NCBI RefSeq assembly: GCF_040438645.1
Contig: NZ_CP159253.1
Coordinates: 4,888,501 to 4,952,500 of the forward strand
Length of the DNA: 64,000 nt
Source of the DNA: Mesorhizobium sp. WSM2240
GTDB taxonomy: Bacteria > Pseudomonadota > Alphaproteobacteria > Rhizobiales > Rhizobiaceae
Direction: 5' to 3'
The notes under the pieces are model-generated. The model was not told the origin of the DNA. It did not search any database and saw only the letters and a program-made list of their open reading frames with translations. Of the stretch, positions 44,923 to 54,771 are shown in pieces. The first letter of the stretch is position 1. Each line of letters opens with the position of its first letter. Made by a program: the position numbers and the translations under genes.

Positions 44923-45729
44923 TCAATCAAGTTCGAATCGGGCAATGACCGGTACATGGTCTGACGGCCGGTCCCATCCGCGCGCCTCGCGCAGGATTTC
45001 GATGCCGGAGAGACATTCTGTCAGGTTCGACGATGACCAGATATGGTCGAGGCGGCGTCCGCGGTTGGAGAGCTCCCAATCCTGGGCGCGATAACTCCAC
45101 CAAGTATAGAGCTTCTGGTCGAGCGGCACATTGAGTCGCATCAGATCCACCCATTCGCCGGCCTTGCGCATGGCTTCGAAGCTTTCGGTCTCCACCGGCG
45201 TATGGCTGACGACATTGAGAAGCTGCTTGTGCGACCAGACATCGTGCTCGAGCGGCGCGATGTTCAAGTCGCCAACCAGAATTGACCCCGAAAGCTCGTT
45301 ATATTCAGCCCGGATAGCATTCATTTCGGCTACGAAATCAAGCTTGTGACGGAATTTCCAGTTGATCTCCGGATCGGGTTCGTCGCCTCCGGCTGGAACA
45401 TAGAAATTGTGCACCAACAGCGACTTTCCGCCTGCTGCAATCCGCACCGAAAGATGCCGGCAGTCGCCCTTCAGGCAGAAATCTCGCTTCTCCACCGTTT
45501 CGATCGGCCGGCGCGCGATGGTCGCCACGCCATGATAACCTTTCTGGCCGCTGATCGAGATGTGCTCGTAGCCGAGCTTCCGAAACGCCGCGAAAGGAAA
45601 CAGATCGTCGGGACATTTCGTTTCCTGAAGACACAGAATGTCGGGCGCGCGCTCGAGCAGAAGCCGCTCCACGATCGGCATGCGCAGCCGCACGGAATTG
45701 ATGTTCCAGGTGGCGATGGTGAATGTCAT
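44923..45729 (-). CDS. xthA: Exodeoxyribonuclease III (xthA)
   Basis: A 268-residue exonuclease III/AP endonuclease. It has FTIATWNINSVRLR at the start, LQETKCPDD (metal Glu), NFYVPAGGDE, GDLNIAPLEHD, RLDHIW and the terminal SDHVPVIARF with catalytic His. It repairs abasic sites. I use ATG at 45729; a longer reading to 45792 has no support. It converges on the CNB-domain gene with a gap of 6 bp and follows the LolA-like gene leftward. Confidence 0.96.
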   Translation of the reverse strand: MTFTIATWNINSVRLRMPIVERLLLERAPDILCLQETKCPDDLFPFAAFRKLGYEHISISGQKGYHGVATIARRPIETVEKRDFCLKGDCRHLSVRIAAGGKSLLVHNFYVPAGGDEPDPEINWKFRHKLDFVAEMNAIRAEYNELSGSILVGDLNIAPLEHDVWSHKQLLNVVSHTPVETESFEAMRKAGEWVDLMRLNVPLDQKLYTWWSYRAQDWELSNRGRRLDHIWSSSNLTECLSGIEILREARGWDRPSDHVPVIARFELD

Positions 45730-45865
45730 GAGGAGATCCGGACGGGAAACAAGGCCCGGAAACTGGCAGCGCCGCGCACGGATTACAAGCACGTCGCCAC
45801 GACAAGCGGGCGCTACCCAGCCTTTCCACAGTTAACGCCCCGGAGGCGCTCCGCGGGAATGCCGA

Positions 45866-46585
45866 CTAGCGGCTGGAATGCCTCTTTTTGTTCAGCTCAA
45901 TATTGCGCCTGTAGTCGATCTTGAACAGATCCTGGTCGATCTTAACGCCCTGCCGCACATTGAAGATCATCACCGTCGTATCCTTGCCCTGCGCGTCGGT
46001 AATGGTCCACTGGCGAAGATCGTAGGATTTCGGATCGAACATCATGGTGATGTGCGAATTGCCAAAAACCGATTTGTCGGCGAGCTGGATCGTCGTCAAA
46101 TCTTCCTCTTCCTTGACGCTCCTGACCTTGTTGCCGGACAGGTCGATGCGTTCGTCGAGCAGCAGCTTCAGCGGCGTCTTCGACAATGGATAGAGGTCCA
46201 TCGTGTTCATCTTCTTGTTGTCAAGCACGACGGATTGGCCGTCGGAGATCACCTTGAAGCCGGATGAGCCGTCATAGTTGAAGCGGATCTTGCCCGGGCG
46301 TTCTATGTAGAACTTGCCGCCGGTCTGTTCGCCGCGCGGCCCGAACTGCACGAATTCGCCGGTCATGGTGCGCACGCTGGCAAAGTGGTCGGCGATTTTC
46401 TGCGCCGTTTCGGAGGCCGCGGCATGGGCCGGGGCGACGAGGCTGATGCCGGTCGTCGACTTGAGGGCGAAGCTGCCTGCGGCCAAAACAGCCAGGCCCA
46501 GAAATGCGCGTCGCGTAGCGCTGGACCCATGGAGCTGATTTGGGGTGTCTTTTGTCATGACGGTGGTCACTTTCGCGTTCATCAA
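45866..46585 (-). CDS. lolA: LolA-like outer-membrane lipoprotein carrier
   Basis: A 239-residue periplasmic protein of the LolA/LppX/LprG fold. Motifs: the FASVRTMTGEFVQFGPRGEQ strand, KFYIERPGKIRFNYDG, VVLDNKKMNTMDLYPL. The N-terminal signal has SATRRAFLGL, a twin-arginine-like motif, followed by a hydrophobic core and an AHAA cleavage region, which is unusual for LolA. It transports lipoproteins to the outer membrane. It lies 58 bp after ftsK, the same pair as in many alphaproteobacteria. ATG at 46585 or 46558. Confidence 0.9.
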   Translation of the reverse strand: MMNAKVTTVMTKDTPNQLHGSSATRRAFLGLAVLAAGSFALKSTTGISLVAPAHAAASETAQKIADHFASVRTMTGEFVQFGPRGEQTGGKFYIERPGKIRFNYDGSSGFKVISDGQSVVLDNKKMNTMDLYPLSKTPLKLLLDERIDLSGNKVRSVKEEEDLTTIQLADKSVFGNSHITMMFDPKSYDLRQWTITDAQGKDTTVMIFNVRQGVKIDQDLFKIDYRRNIELNKKRHSSR

Positions 46586-46643
46586 AACTTATGCCTGTCG
46601 ATATTGAGTTAGTTGGGCTTAAGTTTGGCGGCGGCAAGGGCGG

Positions 46644-49271
46644 CTAAAACTTGTCCTCCTCGGTGGGCACCAGGATTTCACGCTTTCCGGCGTGGTTGGC
46701 CGGGCCGACGATACCTTCCTTCTCCATCTTCTCGATGATCGAGGCGGCGCGGTTATAGCCGATCCCGAGCCGGCGCTGGATATAGCTCGTCGAGGCCTTG
46801 CCGTCGCGCAACACGACGGAGACCGCCTGATCGTAAGGATCCTCGGAATCCTCGAAATTGCCGCCGCCGGAACTGCCGCCGCCCGAGCGCGAACCGCCGT
46901 CATCGTCGTCCTCACCATCGTCCTCGGTAATCGCGTCGAGATATTCGGGCACGCCCTGCAGCTTGAGGTGGGCGACGACCTTCTCGACCTCGTCGTCCGA
47001 GACGAAAGGCCCGTGCACGCGCTGGATGCGCCCGCCGCCGGCCATGTAGAGCATGTCACCCATGCCGAGCAGCTGTTCGGCGCCCTGCTCGCCCAGAATG
47101 GTGCGGCTGTCGATCTTGGAAGTGACCTGGAACGAGATGCGGGTCGGGAAATTGGCCTTGATCGTACCCGTGATGACGTCGACTGAGGGCCGCTGCGTAG
47201 CCATGATGACATGGATGCCGGCCGCGCGCGCCATCTGCGCAAGCCGCTGCACCGCGCCTTCGATGTCCTTGCCGGCGACCATCATGAGGTCGGCCATCTC
47301 GTCGATGATGACGACGATGAAAGGCATCGGCTCGAGATCGAGATTTTCCGTTTCGTAGATCGCCTCGCCGGTCTGCTTGTCGAAGCCGGTCTGCACCGTC
47401 CGCGAGATGCGTTCGCCCTTCTTCTCGGCCATTGCCACGCGCTGGTTGAATCCGTCGATGTTGCGCACGCCGACCTTGGACATCTTGCGGTAGCGGTCCT
47501 CCATTTCCCGCACTGTCCATTTCAGCGCCACGACAGCCTTCTTCGGATCGGTCACGACAGGCGTCAGCAGATGCGGGATGCCGTCATAGACCGACAGTTC
47601 CAGCATCTTCGGATCAATCATGATCAGCCGGCACTCCTGCGGCGTCATGCGGTAGAGCAGGGACAGGATCATGGTGTTGATAGCCACCGACTTGCCCGAG
47701 CCGGTGGTGCCGGCCACCAGCACGTGCGGCATCTTGGCGATGTCGACGATCACCGCTTCGCCATTGATCGTCTTGCCGAGCGCAAGCGCGAGCTTGGCCT
47801 TGGTCGTCTCGAAATCGCGGCTGGCGAGGATCTCGCGCAGATAGACCGTTTCGCGCTTGGCGTTGGGCAGTTCGATGCCGATGGCGTTGCGGCCCGGAAC
47901 CACTGCGACGCGTGCGGCGATCGCGCTCATCGAACGGGCGATGTCGTCGGCAAGGCCGATGACGCGCGACGATTTGATGCCTGGCGCCGGCTCCAGTTCA
48001 TAGAGCGTCACCACCGGACCCGGCCGGACGTGGATGATCTCGCCCTTCACGCCGAAATCCTCCAGCACGCCCTCGAGCAGCCTTGCGTTCTGTTCCAGCG
48101 CGTCCTTCGATAGCGAGGCGTCGCGCACCACGTTCTTCGGCTCGCTCAGGAAGTGCAGCGTCGGCATCTCGAACTTGGAGGAGCCTATCAGAGAAGTCTG
48201 CGCCTCGCGCTGCACCCGCCCGCCCGGCGCCGGACGCGGAGCGGGTCCCTCCACCCGAACCGACTGAGGCGAGCGGAAATTCTGCACCTGCGGGGCGGCC
48301 GGTCGCCCGTCGTCCGGGTCGAGCGAGAAATCCGCTTCCTCATCGTCGTCCGGGTCGATGGAAGGCGCGCGTCCGTCTGCCACCATGGCGGCAAAAAATT
48401 CAGGCTCGACCCTCGCCCGGCCTCTGGCGCTGACTCTGGCTTCGGCCATCTCGGCAAACTCGACGCGCTCGGCAGCGCGCCGCCAGCCGCTCTGCGGGCG
48501 AATTTCATCGTCGAAGCCGTCATCGCGGCGGCGATTTGCTGCCCGGCGACGAAAGAACGCCCGGATCGAGAGCCACCAATGGGTGATGGCGCCAAGGGCG
48601 AGGATGCCTTCGTCATCATCATCGTCGTCGTTGCCGAGCGCCAGATTGTCGGGCTCGCGCTCTTCTCGGAGCGGTGCCCGGTCGATCGGCGCAAAGCCGT
48701 TCCGCCGCGAAAGCAGTCCCGAACCATAGGCCGAGAGCCAGACGGCGGGACCGGCAAAGGCCATGACGAGCAGACTGGCGACCCAGCCGGTCGGATAGCC
48801 GCCGGTCGCGAGCGACGGCAGCTTCAGCACCATGTCGCCGAACACGCCGCCGAGGCCGGAAGGGAGCGGCCAGGTCGGCGGCGCCGTGACGCACCCGGCG
48901 ATCGCCGCGAAAAACAGCGAAGCGCCGAACCATGCCAGCGCCCGCCGCGGCATCCTGTCGACGCCGCGCGCCGTGGCGAAAAAGAACCCCCAGATCACCG
49001 CCGGAACGAGCGCGGCGACCGAAGACAGGCCGTAGAACTGCATGGCGAGGTCGGCAAAGACCGCGCCGGGGTAGCCCATTGCATTTGTCACCGGATTTGC
49101 GGTGGCGTGGCTGAAACTCGGATCGGCGACGTTCCACGTCCCGAGGCTGGCGAGGCCGAAGGCGACAAAGGCGAAAAGCGCCAGGCCGACCGCGCGGCCG
49201 ACCTGCCGGCGCGCAAATGCCTGGAAGCCGTGCTCCGTATCGGTCAGCGCGAATTGTGTGGCTGAACGCAT
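46644..49271 (-). CDS. ftsK: DNA translocase FtsK
   Basis: An 875-residue division-linked DNA pump. The N-terminal region has four membrane spans (from about residues 22, 65, 110 and 150), followed by an acidic linker, the alpha/beta RecA-like motor with Walker [14 protein letters not shown], Walker [13 protein letters not shown], and a C-terminal gamma winged-helix ([17 protein letters not shown]) that reads KOPS sites. It coordinates chromosome dimer resolution and septation. ATG at 49271 is preferred over 49310 because GGGGAACGGGA precedes it. A CtrA-type box lies upstream. Confidence 0.96.
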   Translation of the reverse strand: MRSATQFALTDTEHGFQAFARRQVGRAVGLALFAFVAFGLASLGTWNVADPSFSHATANPVTNAMGYPGAVFADLAMQFYGLSSVAALVPAVIWGFFFATARGVDRMPRRALAWFGASLFFAAIAGCVTAPPTWPLPSGLGGVFGDMVLKLPSLATGGYPTGWVASLLVMAFAGPAVWLSAYGSGLLSRRNGFAPIDRAPLREEREPDNLALGNDDDDDDEGILALGAITHWWLSIRAFFRRRAANRRRDDGFDDEIRPQSGWRRAAERVEFAEMAEARVSARGRARVEPEFFAAMVADGRAPSIDPDDDEEADFSLDPDDGRPAAPQVQNFRSPQSVRVEGPAPRPAPGGRVQREAQTSLIGSSKFEMPTLHFLSEPKNVVRDASLSKDALEQNARLLEGVLEDFGVKGEIIHVRPGPVVTLYELEPAPGIKSSRVIGLADDIARSMSAIAARVAVVPGRNAIGIELPNAKRETVYLREILASRDFETTKAKLALALGKTINGEAVIVDIAKMPHVLVAGTTGSGKSVAINTMILSLLYRMTPQECRLIMIDPKMLELSVYDGIPHLLTPVVTDPKKAVVALKWTVREMEDRYRKMSKVGVRNIDGFNQRVAMAEKKGERISRTVQTGFDKQTGEAIYETENLDLEPMPFIVVIIDEMADLMMVAGKDIEGAVQRLAQMARAAGIHVIMATQRPSVDVITGTIKANFPTRISFQVTSKIDSRTILGEQGAEQLLGMGDMLYMAGGGRIQRVHGPFVSDDEVEKVVAHLKLQGVPEYLDAITEDDGEDDDDGGSRSGGGSSGGGNFEDSEDPYDQAVSVVLRDGKASTSYIQRRLGIGYNRAASIIEKMEKEGIVGPANHAGKREILVPTEEDKF

Positions 49272-49350
49272 TCCCGTTCCCCGTCCGCAATAAATTTCGC
49301 CCGACAACAAATCTCGGGCAGATTCGGCTTCCAGCCTATCGGGGGGAAGG

Positions 49351-49367
49351 TTAAGGCCGCATTAACC
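49351..49367. promoter_or_regulatory. CtrA-type box upstream of ftsK
   Basis: TTAA-N7-TTAACC, about 80 bp before the ftsK ATG. Identical in layout to the two boxes before the Omp25-like genes. The rest of the 230 bp between ftsK and the glycine-zipper gene shows no credible gene. Confidence 0.55.
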
Positions 49368-49540
49368 ATGCACCTTGCCCTGGCGTGCATGCCTCTGCCG
49401 CGCGTGCTCACGCTCTCGCTGCCGAAACCGCGCATTTCATCAAGCCGCTGGCGGCGGCTTGATGATTCTTCTTGCTGAAAGGGCGCTGGGCGGCCGAACG
49501 CGCGAACATGCTGCGCCCGGTCGCCCGACAGGTCAGACGC

Positions 49541-49825
49541 TTAGCACCGTGCGGTGTAGATCGAGCCGTCCGCACGCTGGTAGCGGCAATATTGCGGACG
49601 TGGAGTGGTAGCCGTGCCTACGGCAGCGCCAAGCAGCGCGCCGGCGCCGGCGCCGACCACAGTGGACTTGGTATTGCCGCCAATCGCCTGGCCGGCAAGG
49701 GCGCCGACACCGGCGCCCACCAATGCACCGGTACCGGCGCGCTGTTCCTGTTCACTCGTCGCGCAACCGGCGAGGGACATCGCCAGAAGGGCGGAGGCGA
49801 CAATGGCAACTTTGCGAGATCTCAT
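49541..49825 (-). CDS. Glycine-zipper lipoprotein (YMGG-like)
   Basis: A 94-residue small lipoprotein. The signal ends with the lipobox MSLAGC (Cys near residue 20). A glycine-zipper stretch with GTGALVGAGVGALAGQAIGG and GAGAGALLGAAVG spans residues 30-75 and can insert in or span membranes. The tail PQYCRYQRADGSIYTARC has two conserved Cys. AAGGAG before the ATG at 49825 supports the start over the longer frame. Related 17-kDa-antigen-type proteins stabilise the outer membrane. Confidence 0.88.
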   Translation of the reverse strand: MRSRKVAIVASALLAMSLAGCATSEQEQRAGTGALVGAGVGALAGQAIGGNTKSTVVGAGAGALLGAAVGTATTPRPQYCRYQRADGSIYTARC

Positions 49826-49950
49826 GATGCTGCTCCTTGAAAATGGGCCCTGCCCTCGCCGGAGATATTTCGACAACCCGCGTCCAGCGTCAACCTCATG
49901 TCTACAAAGGACCCATTGAGCCTGAAGCTTGGGCATCCGTGGCGTTAGAT

Positions 49951-49977
49951 AAAAAGAACCCGGCCGGAGCCGGGTTC
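49951..49977 (-). terminator. Rho-independent terminator of amtB
   Basis: A 9-bp perfect stem GAACCCGGC/GCCGGGTTC with a 4-base loop; on the minus strand a TTTTT run follows. It lies 64 bp after the amtB stop. Confidence 0.9.
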
Positions 49978-50040
49978 AGGTGCGGGAGACATTCGCCGCC
50001 CGAGGGGATTCTATCGCTTCCGGGCTGCGCCCGGGAGAGA

Positions 50041-51417
50041 TCAGCTGTGGTAGGCGACCTCGCCATGCGAGGTGAGGTCGAGGCCCTGCGTTTCGGCTTC
50101 GACGGTCGGGCGCAGGCCGACGATGGCGTCGACGAGCTTGTAGAGGATCGCCGAGATCACGCCGCACCAGACGATGGTGACCAGCACGGCCAGTATCTGG
50201 GTCCAGACCTGCCCGCCCATCGTCACGCCTTCGGCATAACCGATGCCGCCGAGCGAGGCCGACGCGAAGATCCCGGTTCCGATCGCGCCGACGATGCCGC
50301 CGATGCCATGGATGCCGAACACGTCGAGCGAATCGTCATAGCCGGCTTTGATCTTCACCACCGTGACGAAATAGTAGCAGAACGCGCTGGCGATGGCGCC
50401 GAGCACGATCGCGCCGACTGGACCGACCAAGCCCGCGGCGGGCGTAACCGCAACCAGGCCGGCGATCATGCCGGACGCCGCGCCGAGCATCGACGCCTTG
50501 CCGCGGGTAAGCGATTCGATGCCGACCCAGGCGATGATGGCGCCGGCGGTCGCGGTGAAGGTGTTGATCATGGCGAGTGCCGCGCCGCCATTGGCTTCCA
50601 GATTGGAGCCGGCGTTGAAGCCGAACCAGCCGAACCACAGGATCGATGCGCCGACCATGGTCAGCGTCATGGAGTGCGGGGCCATGTTGTCGCGTCCGTA
50701 GCCGCTACGCTTGCCGACCATGATCGAGCCGACCAGCGCGGCGATGCCCGCATTGATGTGAACGACGGTGCCGCCGGCGAAGTCGAGCGCGCCCCATCCG
50801 AACAGCAGGCCGCTGGCGTCCCACACCATATGGGCGATCGGGAAATAGACGAACGTCACCCAGAGCACGACGAAGAGCAGCACCGCCGAGAATTTTATGC
50901 GCTCGGCGAAGGCGCCGATGATCAGGGCCGGAGTGATGCAGGCGAAGGTCATCTGGAAACAGATGAACACCAGTTCGGGAATGACGACGCCTTCCGAGAA
51001 GGTCGCGGACGTGCTGTCAGGCGTCACGCCAGTCAGGAACAGTTTGCCGAGGCCGCCCCAATAGGGGCTGGTGTCGCCGCCGAAGGCGAAGGAATAGCCG
51101 TAGACGACCCAAACGATCATCACGACCGCCACGATCATCGTGCACTGCATCAGCACGGAAAGCATGTTCTTGGCCCGGACCAGGCCGCCATAGAACAGAG
51201 CGAGGCCGGGAAGGGCCATGAACAGGACGAGGATGGTACACAGCATCATCCAGCCGGTGTCGCCCTTGTCGGGCACGGGCGCGGCGGCTGCAGCCGCATC
51301 AGCCGCGGCTGGCGCTGTCTCCTGGGCGAAGGCGGCAAGCGTGCCGAATGCCGTCAGCGCCAGCGTGCCGAGAACGGCAGTGCGCGCCAGCGGCGCAAAA
51401 CTCTCTGAAATTTTCAT
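50041..51417 (-). CDS. amtB: Ammonium transporter
   Basis: A 458-residue inner-membrane channel. A cleavable signal (ending TLAAFAQE) is followed by an Ala/Pro-rich extracytoplasmic linker, then about 11 helices. The pore twin-His positions are in HINAGIAALVG and DVFGIHGIGGIVG. It imports ammonium and is gated by GlnK. It starts 25 bp after glnK. The ATG at 51417 is chosen; upstream open frame overlaps glnK. Confidence 0.96.
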   Translation of the reverse strand: MKISESFAPLARTAVLGTLALTAFGTLAAFAQETAPAAADAAAAAAPVPDKGDTGWMMLCTILVLFMALPGLALFYGGLVRAKNMLSVLMQCTMIVAVVMIVWVVYGYSFAFGGDTSPYWGGLGKLFLTGVTPDSTSATFSEGVVIPELVFICFQMTFACITPALIIGAFAERIKFSAVLLFVVLWVTFVYFPIAHMVWDASGLLFGWGALDFAGGTVVHINAGIAALVGSIMVGKRSGYGRDNMAPHSMTLTMVGASILWFGWFGFNAGSNLEANGGAALAMINTFTATAGAIIAWVGIESLTRGKASMLGAASGMIAGLVAVTPAAGLVGPVGAIVLGAIASAFCYYFVTVVKIKAGYDDSLDVFGIHGIGGIVGAIGTGIFASASLGGIGYAEGVTMGGQVWTQILAVLVTIVWCGVISAILYKLVDAIVGLRPTVEAETQGLDLTSHGEVAYHS

Positions 51418-51442
51418 TGGTGTCTCCATGACTGCTGGCGGC

Positions 51443-51787
<345 letters not shown>

Positions 51788-51867
51788 TCACCCTTTGCTG
51801 ATGCGGATCCCCGCAATTGCGCGACATCGCCGAGCCGCCCGAGGCAGCCGATGAGTACTGAGCGCAA

Positions 51868-51883
51868 TTCAAGCTCCGTGCCA
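51868..51883 (-). promoter_or_regulatory. Candidate sigma-54 promoter of glnK-amtB
   Basis: On the minus strand TGGCACG-N4-TTGAA, with GG and the GC-position 10 bp apart as in -24/-12 promoters. The -12 element reads TTGA instead of TTGC. It lies 87 bp upstream of the glnK ATG, where an NtrC-controlled sigma-54 promoter is usual. Confidence 0.45.
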
Positions 51884-51978
51884 GTTGGCGCGGGACGCGT
51901 TAACCGTCTGGAAATCAAAGGATAACGGGGATCGCGAGGCTGCACTGCAAGCAGACGCGTCAAATCGTCTGCTCAAGG

Positions 51979-52006
51979 AATAGGCAATTTTTAAAAATTG
52001 CCTATT
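51979..52006. repeat. Perfect 28-bp palindrome over the tesB stop codon
   Basis: AATAGGCAATTTTT is followed immediately by its exact reverse complement, ending at 52006. It overlaps the tesB stop (52002-52004). The stem would have no loop; the hinge is AT-only. It can act as an intrinsic terminator-like structure or a protein site. Confidence 0.85.
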
Positions 52007-52877
52007 CGGCGGGCGAATGCCTCAATCTTATCAGTCCCTCCTGGGCGACGGAGGCGATCAGCGTACCGTCCCGCCCATAAAGCGCGCCCCGGGTAAATCC
52101 GCGCGAACCCTGCGATGAAGGGCTGTCCTGGGTGTAGAGAATCCAGTCGTCGAGCCGGTGCGGCCGGTGGAACCACATCGCATGATCGAGGCTCGCTGCC
52201 TGGATGTCCGGATCGAACACCGCCCGCCCATGTGCGAAGGTCGAGGTATCGAGCAGCGTCATGTCGGAAAGATAGGCGAGCACCGCGGCCTGCGTGGCCC
52301 GGTCTGCCGGCACCGGCCCGGCGGTGCGGATCCAGATGTTCTGTTCCGGCGCGAGCTTCTCGCGGCTGGTATAGTGCTTGAGCATGACCGGTTTCATGTC
52401 GATGGGACGGTCGCGCTCCCAGTAGCGCTTGATGCCTTCCGGCACGGCGTCGCCGAACTTGCCGATCAGCTCCTGCTGCGTCATCAGCGTGTCGGGAGCC
52501 GGCACGTCGAGCGGCATCGGCACCTGATGCTCCAGGCCGTGTTCTTCGCCCTGGAACGATGCTTCGAGCGAAAAAATCGCGTGGCCGTGCTGGATAGCCA
52601 CCACCCTGCGAGTGGTGAAACTGCCGCCGTCGCGAATGCGGTCCACTTCGTAGATAATCGGCACCTTGGTGTCGCCGGGACGCATGAAATAGCCGTGCAG
52701 CGAATGGACATGGCGGTCGGGATTGACCGTACGCTGGGCTGCGACCAGCGCCTGCGCGATGGTCTGGCCGCCGAACACCCTTTGCCAGTCGAGCTTGGGA
52801 CTGCGACCACGATAGAGGTTGTGTTCGAGCTTCTCCAGGTCGAGAATGGACAGAAGCTCTTGCATGGCCGCCGACAT
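52002..52877 (-). CDS. tesB: Acyl-CoA thioesterase II
   Basis: A 291-residue double-hotdog thioesterase. Family motifs are FGGQTIAQALVAAQRTV, HSLHGYFMRPGD, VVAIQHGHAIFSLEASFQ, LLDTSTF and the C-terminal SLDHAMWFHRP with the active-site Asp-containing strand. TesB hydrolyses medium- and long-chain acyl-CoAs. The ATG at 52877 is chosen. It diverges from the UbiH-like gene with a 94-bp gap. Confidence 0.96.
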   Translation of the reverse strand: MSAAMQELLSILDLEKLEHNLYRGRSPKLDWQRVFGGQTIAQALVAAQRTVNPDRHVHSLHGYFMRPGDTKVPIIYEVDRIRDGGSFTTRRVVAIQHGHAIFSLEASFQGEEHGLEHQVPMPLDVPAPDTLMTQQELIGKFGDAVPEGIKRYWERDRPIDMKPVMLKHYTSREKLAPEQNIWIRTAGPVPADRATQAAVLAYLSDMTLLDTSTFAHGRAVFDPDIQAASLDHAMWFHRPHRLDDWILYTQDSPSSQGSRGFTRGALYGRDGTLIASVAQEGLIRLRHSPAE

Positions 52878-52971
52878 TTTCAGGCCTTTGGAACCGCGTG
52901 GAACTGCCCGGGTTTCGAACAGGAACGGCGGGGCAAGTCAAGCCGGCCCGGAAAGACGAAGGATGCTAGCA

Positions 52972-54216
52972 ATGCCACACGGAAAATCAGCAGGAGAAAG
53001 GCCTCCTCTCGACGTTTTGGTGGCTGGAGCAGGCTATGTCGGACTGGCCGCCGCCGTCTCCATGAAGCAGGCGAGACCGAATCTGTCTATCGCGGTGGTG
53101 GACGCCGCGCCTGAAGGCGTGTGGGAAAAGGACGGCCGCGCCTCAGCTATCGCCGCCGCCGCCTGCCGCATGCTTGGCCGCCTCGGCTGCTGGGACGAGA
53201 TAGAACTGCAAGCCCAGCCCATCAACGACATGATCGTGACCGATTCCCGCACCAGCGACCCGGTTCGCCCGGTGTTCCTGACCTTTGGCGGCGAGGCAGC
53301 GTCGGGCGAACCCTTCGCGCATATGGTCGCCAACAAGACGCTTAACGGGGCGCTTCGCCGGCGGGCCGCCGAACTCGGCATCGACATCATCGAGGGCGTG
53401 GCGGTCCGCGCCTTCGAAACCGGCATCGCCAACGTGCTGGTGCACCTCGCCGACGGTATAACGCTCGAGGCGAGGCTGCTGGTCGCAGCCGACGGCGTCA
53501 ATTCGCGGCTGCGCGACATGGCCGGCATCAAGACGGTGAAGTGGGAGTACGGGCAGTCCGGCATTGTTTGCACCGTGGCGCATGAACGGCCGCACAATGG
53601 CCGCGCCGAGGAGCATTTCCTGCCCGCCGGCCCGTTTGCGATCCTGCCGTTGATGGGCAACCGGTCGTCGATCGTATGGACCGAGCGGACGGAGGACGCC
53701 GAAAAGCTCGTCAACGGCGACGAACTGGTGTTCGAGATCGAACTCGAGCAGCGTTTCGGGCTGAAGCTCGGCGAAATCCGGGTCGAGGACAAGCCCCGCG
53801 CCTGGCCGCTCGGTCTGACCCTGGCGCGAGCCTTCGTGACGCCTCGTTTCGCGTTGTGCGGCGATGCCGCGCACGGCATTCATCCGATCGCCGGACAGGG
53901 GCTCAACCTCGGCTTCAAGGATGCGGCCGCATTGGCCGAAACAATCGTGGAAGCCGACCGGCTCGGGCAGGACATCGGCGCGCTCGACGTCTTGCAGCGC
54001 TACGAGCGCTGGCGGCGTTTCGATACCGTTCAGATGGGCATCACCACCGACGTCCTGAACCGGCTGTTCTCCAACGACTTCGCGCCGCTGCGAACCATCC
54101 GCGACATCGGGCTCGGCCTGGTTGACCGTATGCCGGCGATCAAGGGCTTCTTCATCCGCCAGGCTTCCGGCCTGTCGGGCGGCATGCCCAGGCTGCTCCG
54201 GGGCGAGCCGATCTGA
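52972..54216 (+). CDS. FAD-dependent ubiquinone-type hydroxylase (UbiH/COQ6 family)
   Basis: A 414-residue flavoprotein monooxygenase. FAD-binding DVLVAGAGYVGLAAAVSMKQ near residue 15; the UbiH-family GRASAIAAAACRMLGRLG stretch; DGVNSRLR; and the late CGDAAHGIHPIAGQGLNLGFKDAAAL motif. UbiH-type enzymes hydroxylate the ubiquinone ring; which carbon cannot be read from sequence. A GAAGGA box lies about 7 bp before the ATG at 52972, so longer frames into tesB are not used. Confidence 0.9.
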   Translation: MPHGKSAGERPPLDVLVAGAGYVGLAAAVSMKQARPNLSIAVVDAAPEGVWEKDGRASAIAAAACRMLGRLGCWDEIELQAQPINDMIVTDSRTSDPVRPVFLTFGGEAASGEPFAHMVANKTLNGALRRRAAELGIDIIEGVAVRAFETGIANVLVHLADGITLEARLLVAADGVNSRLRDMAGIKTVKWEYGQSGIVCTVAHERPHNGRAEEHFLPAGPFAILPLMGNRSSIVWTERTEDAEKLVNGDELVFEIELEQRFGLKLGEIRVEDKPRAWPLGLTLARAFVTPRFALCGDAAHGIHPIAGQGLNLGFKDAAALAETIVEADRLGQDIGALDVLQRYERWRRFDTVQMGITTDVLNRLFSNDFAPLRTIRDIGLGLVDRMPAIKGFFIRQASGLSGGMPRLLRGEPI

Positions 54217-54337
54217 TTGCGAACAGCGAGACGAAGTGCATCCTGACACAAGGCTGTCAGGTACCTATCGGGGCGGCGGTGGCGTACTGGAGACGGATTC
54301 CGTAGTTGGAATCGGTCCCAACATGGAGGAAACGCAG

Positions 54338-54691
54338 ATGACCACCGCAGAGCTTGCCAAGGATTTCACTGAGCTTCTCAAGCAAGGCGACCACGAAGGC
54401 GCCGCCAGGAAGTACAACGCCGAGGACATTGTTAGCTATGAAGCGATGGAGGGCCCGATGGCGGTCTGCCATGGCAAGGAGGCTGTGAAGCAGAAGGGAG
54501 ACTGGTGGTTTGAAAACCATGAGGTTCACGGCGGCTCGGTCGAGGGCCCCTTCGTAAACGGCGACCAATTCGCCGTCCGCTTCAAGATGGACGTTACGCC
54601 CAAAGCCACCGGTGAGCGTGGCATGTTCGATGAGGTCGGTCTGTATACGGTAAAAGGCGGCAAAATTGCCGAGGAACGCTTCTTCTATTAG
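54338..54691 (+). CDS. SnoaL/NTF2-like protein
   Basis: A 117-residue cone-fold protein of the SnoaL-like/NTF2 superfamily. MTTAELAKDFTELLKQGDHEGAA, YNAEDIVSYEAMEGPMA and FVNGDQFAVRFKMDV are typical of the stand-alone NTF2-like group of unknown function in proteobacteria. GGAGGAA precedes the ATG at 54338. It is next to a UbiH-like gene and a kinase-like gene, with no clear functional link. Confidence 0.85.
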   Translation: MTTAELAKDFTELLKQGDHEGAARKYNAEDIVSYEAMEGPMAVCHGKEAVKQKGDWWFENHEVHGGSVEGPFVNGDQFAVRFKMDVTPKATGERGMFDEVGLYTVKGGKIAEERFFY

Positions 54692-54771
54692 GGGCAGGTG
54701 GACGACATCGCTGAAGAGTCGAGCCTCCTGTGCTATCGCACCTTGGATTTAAGCGGCTTTGGTCGGTTTCT

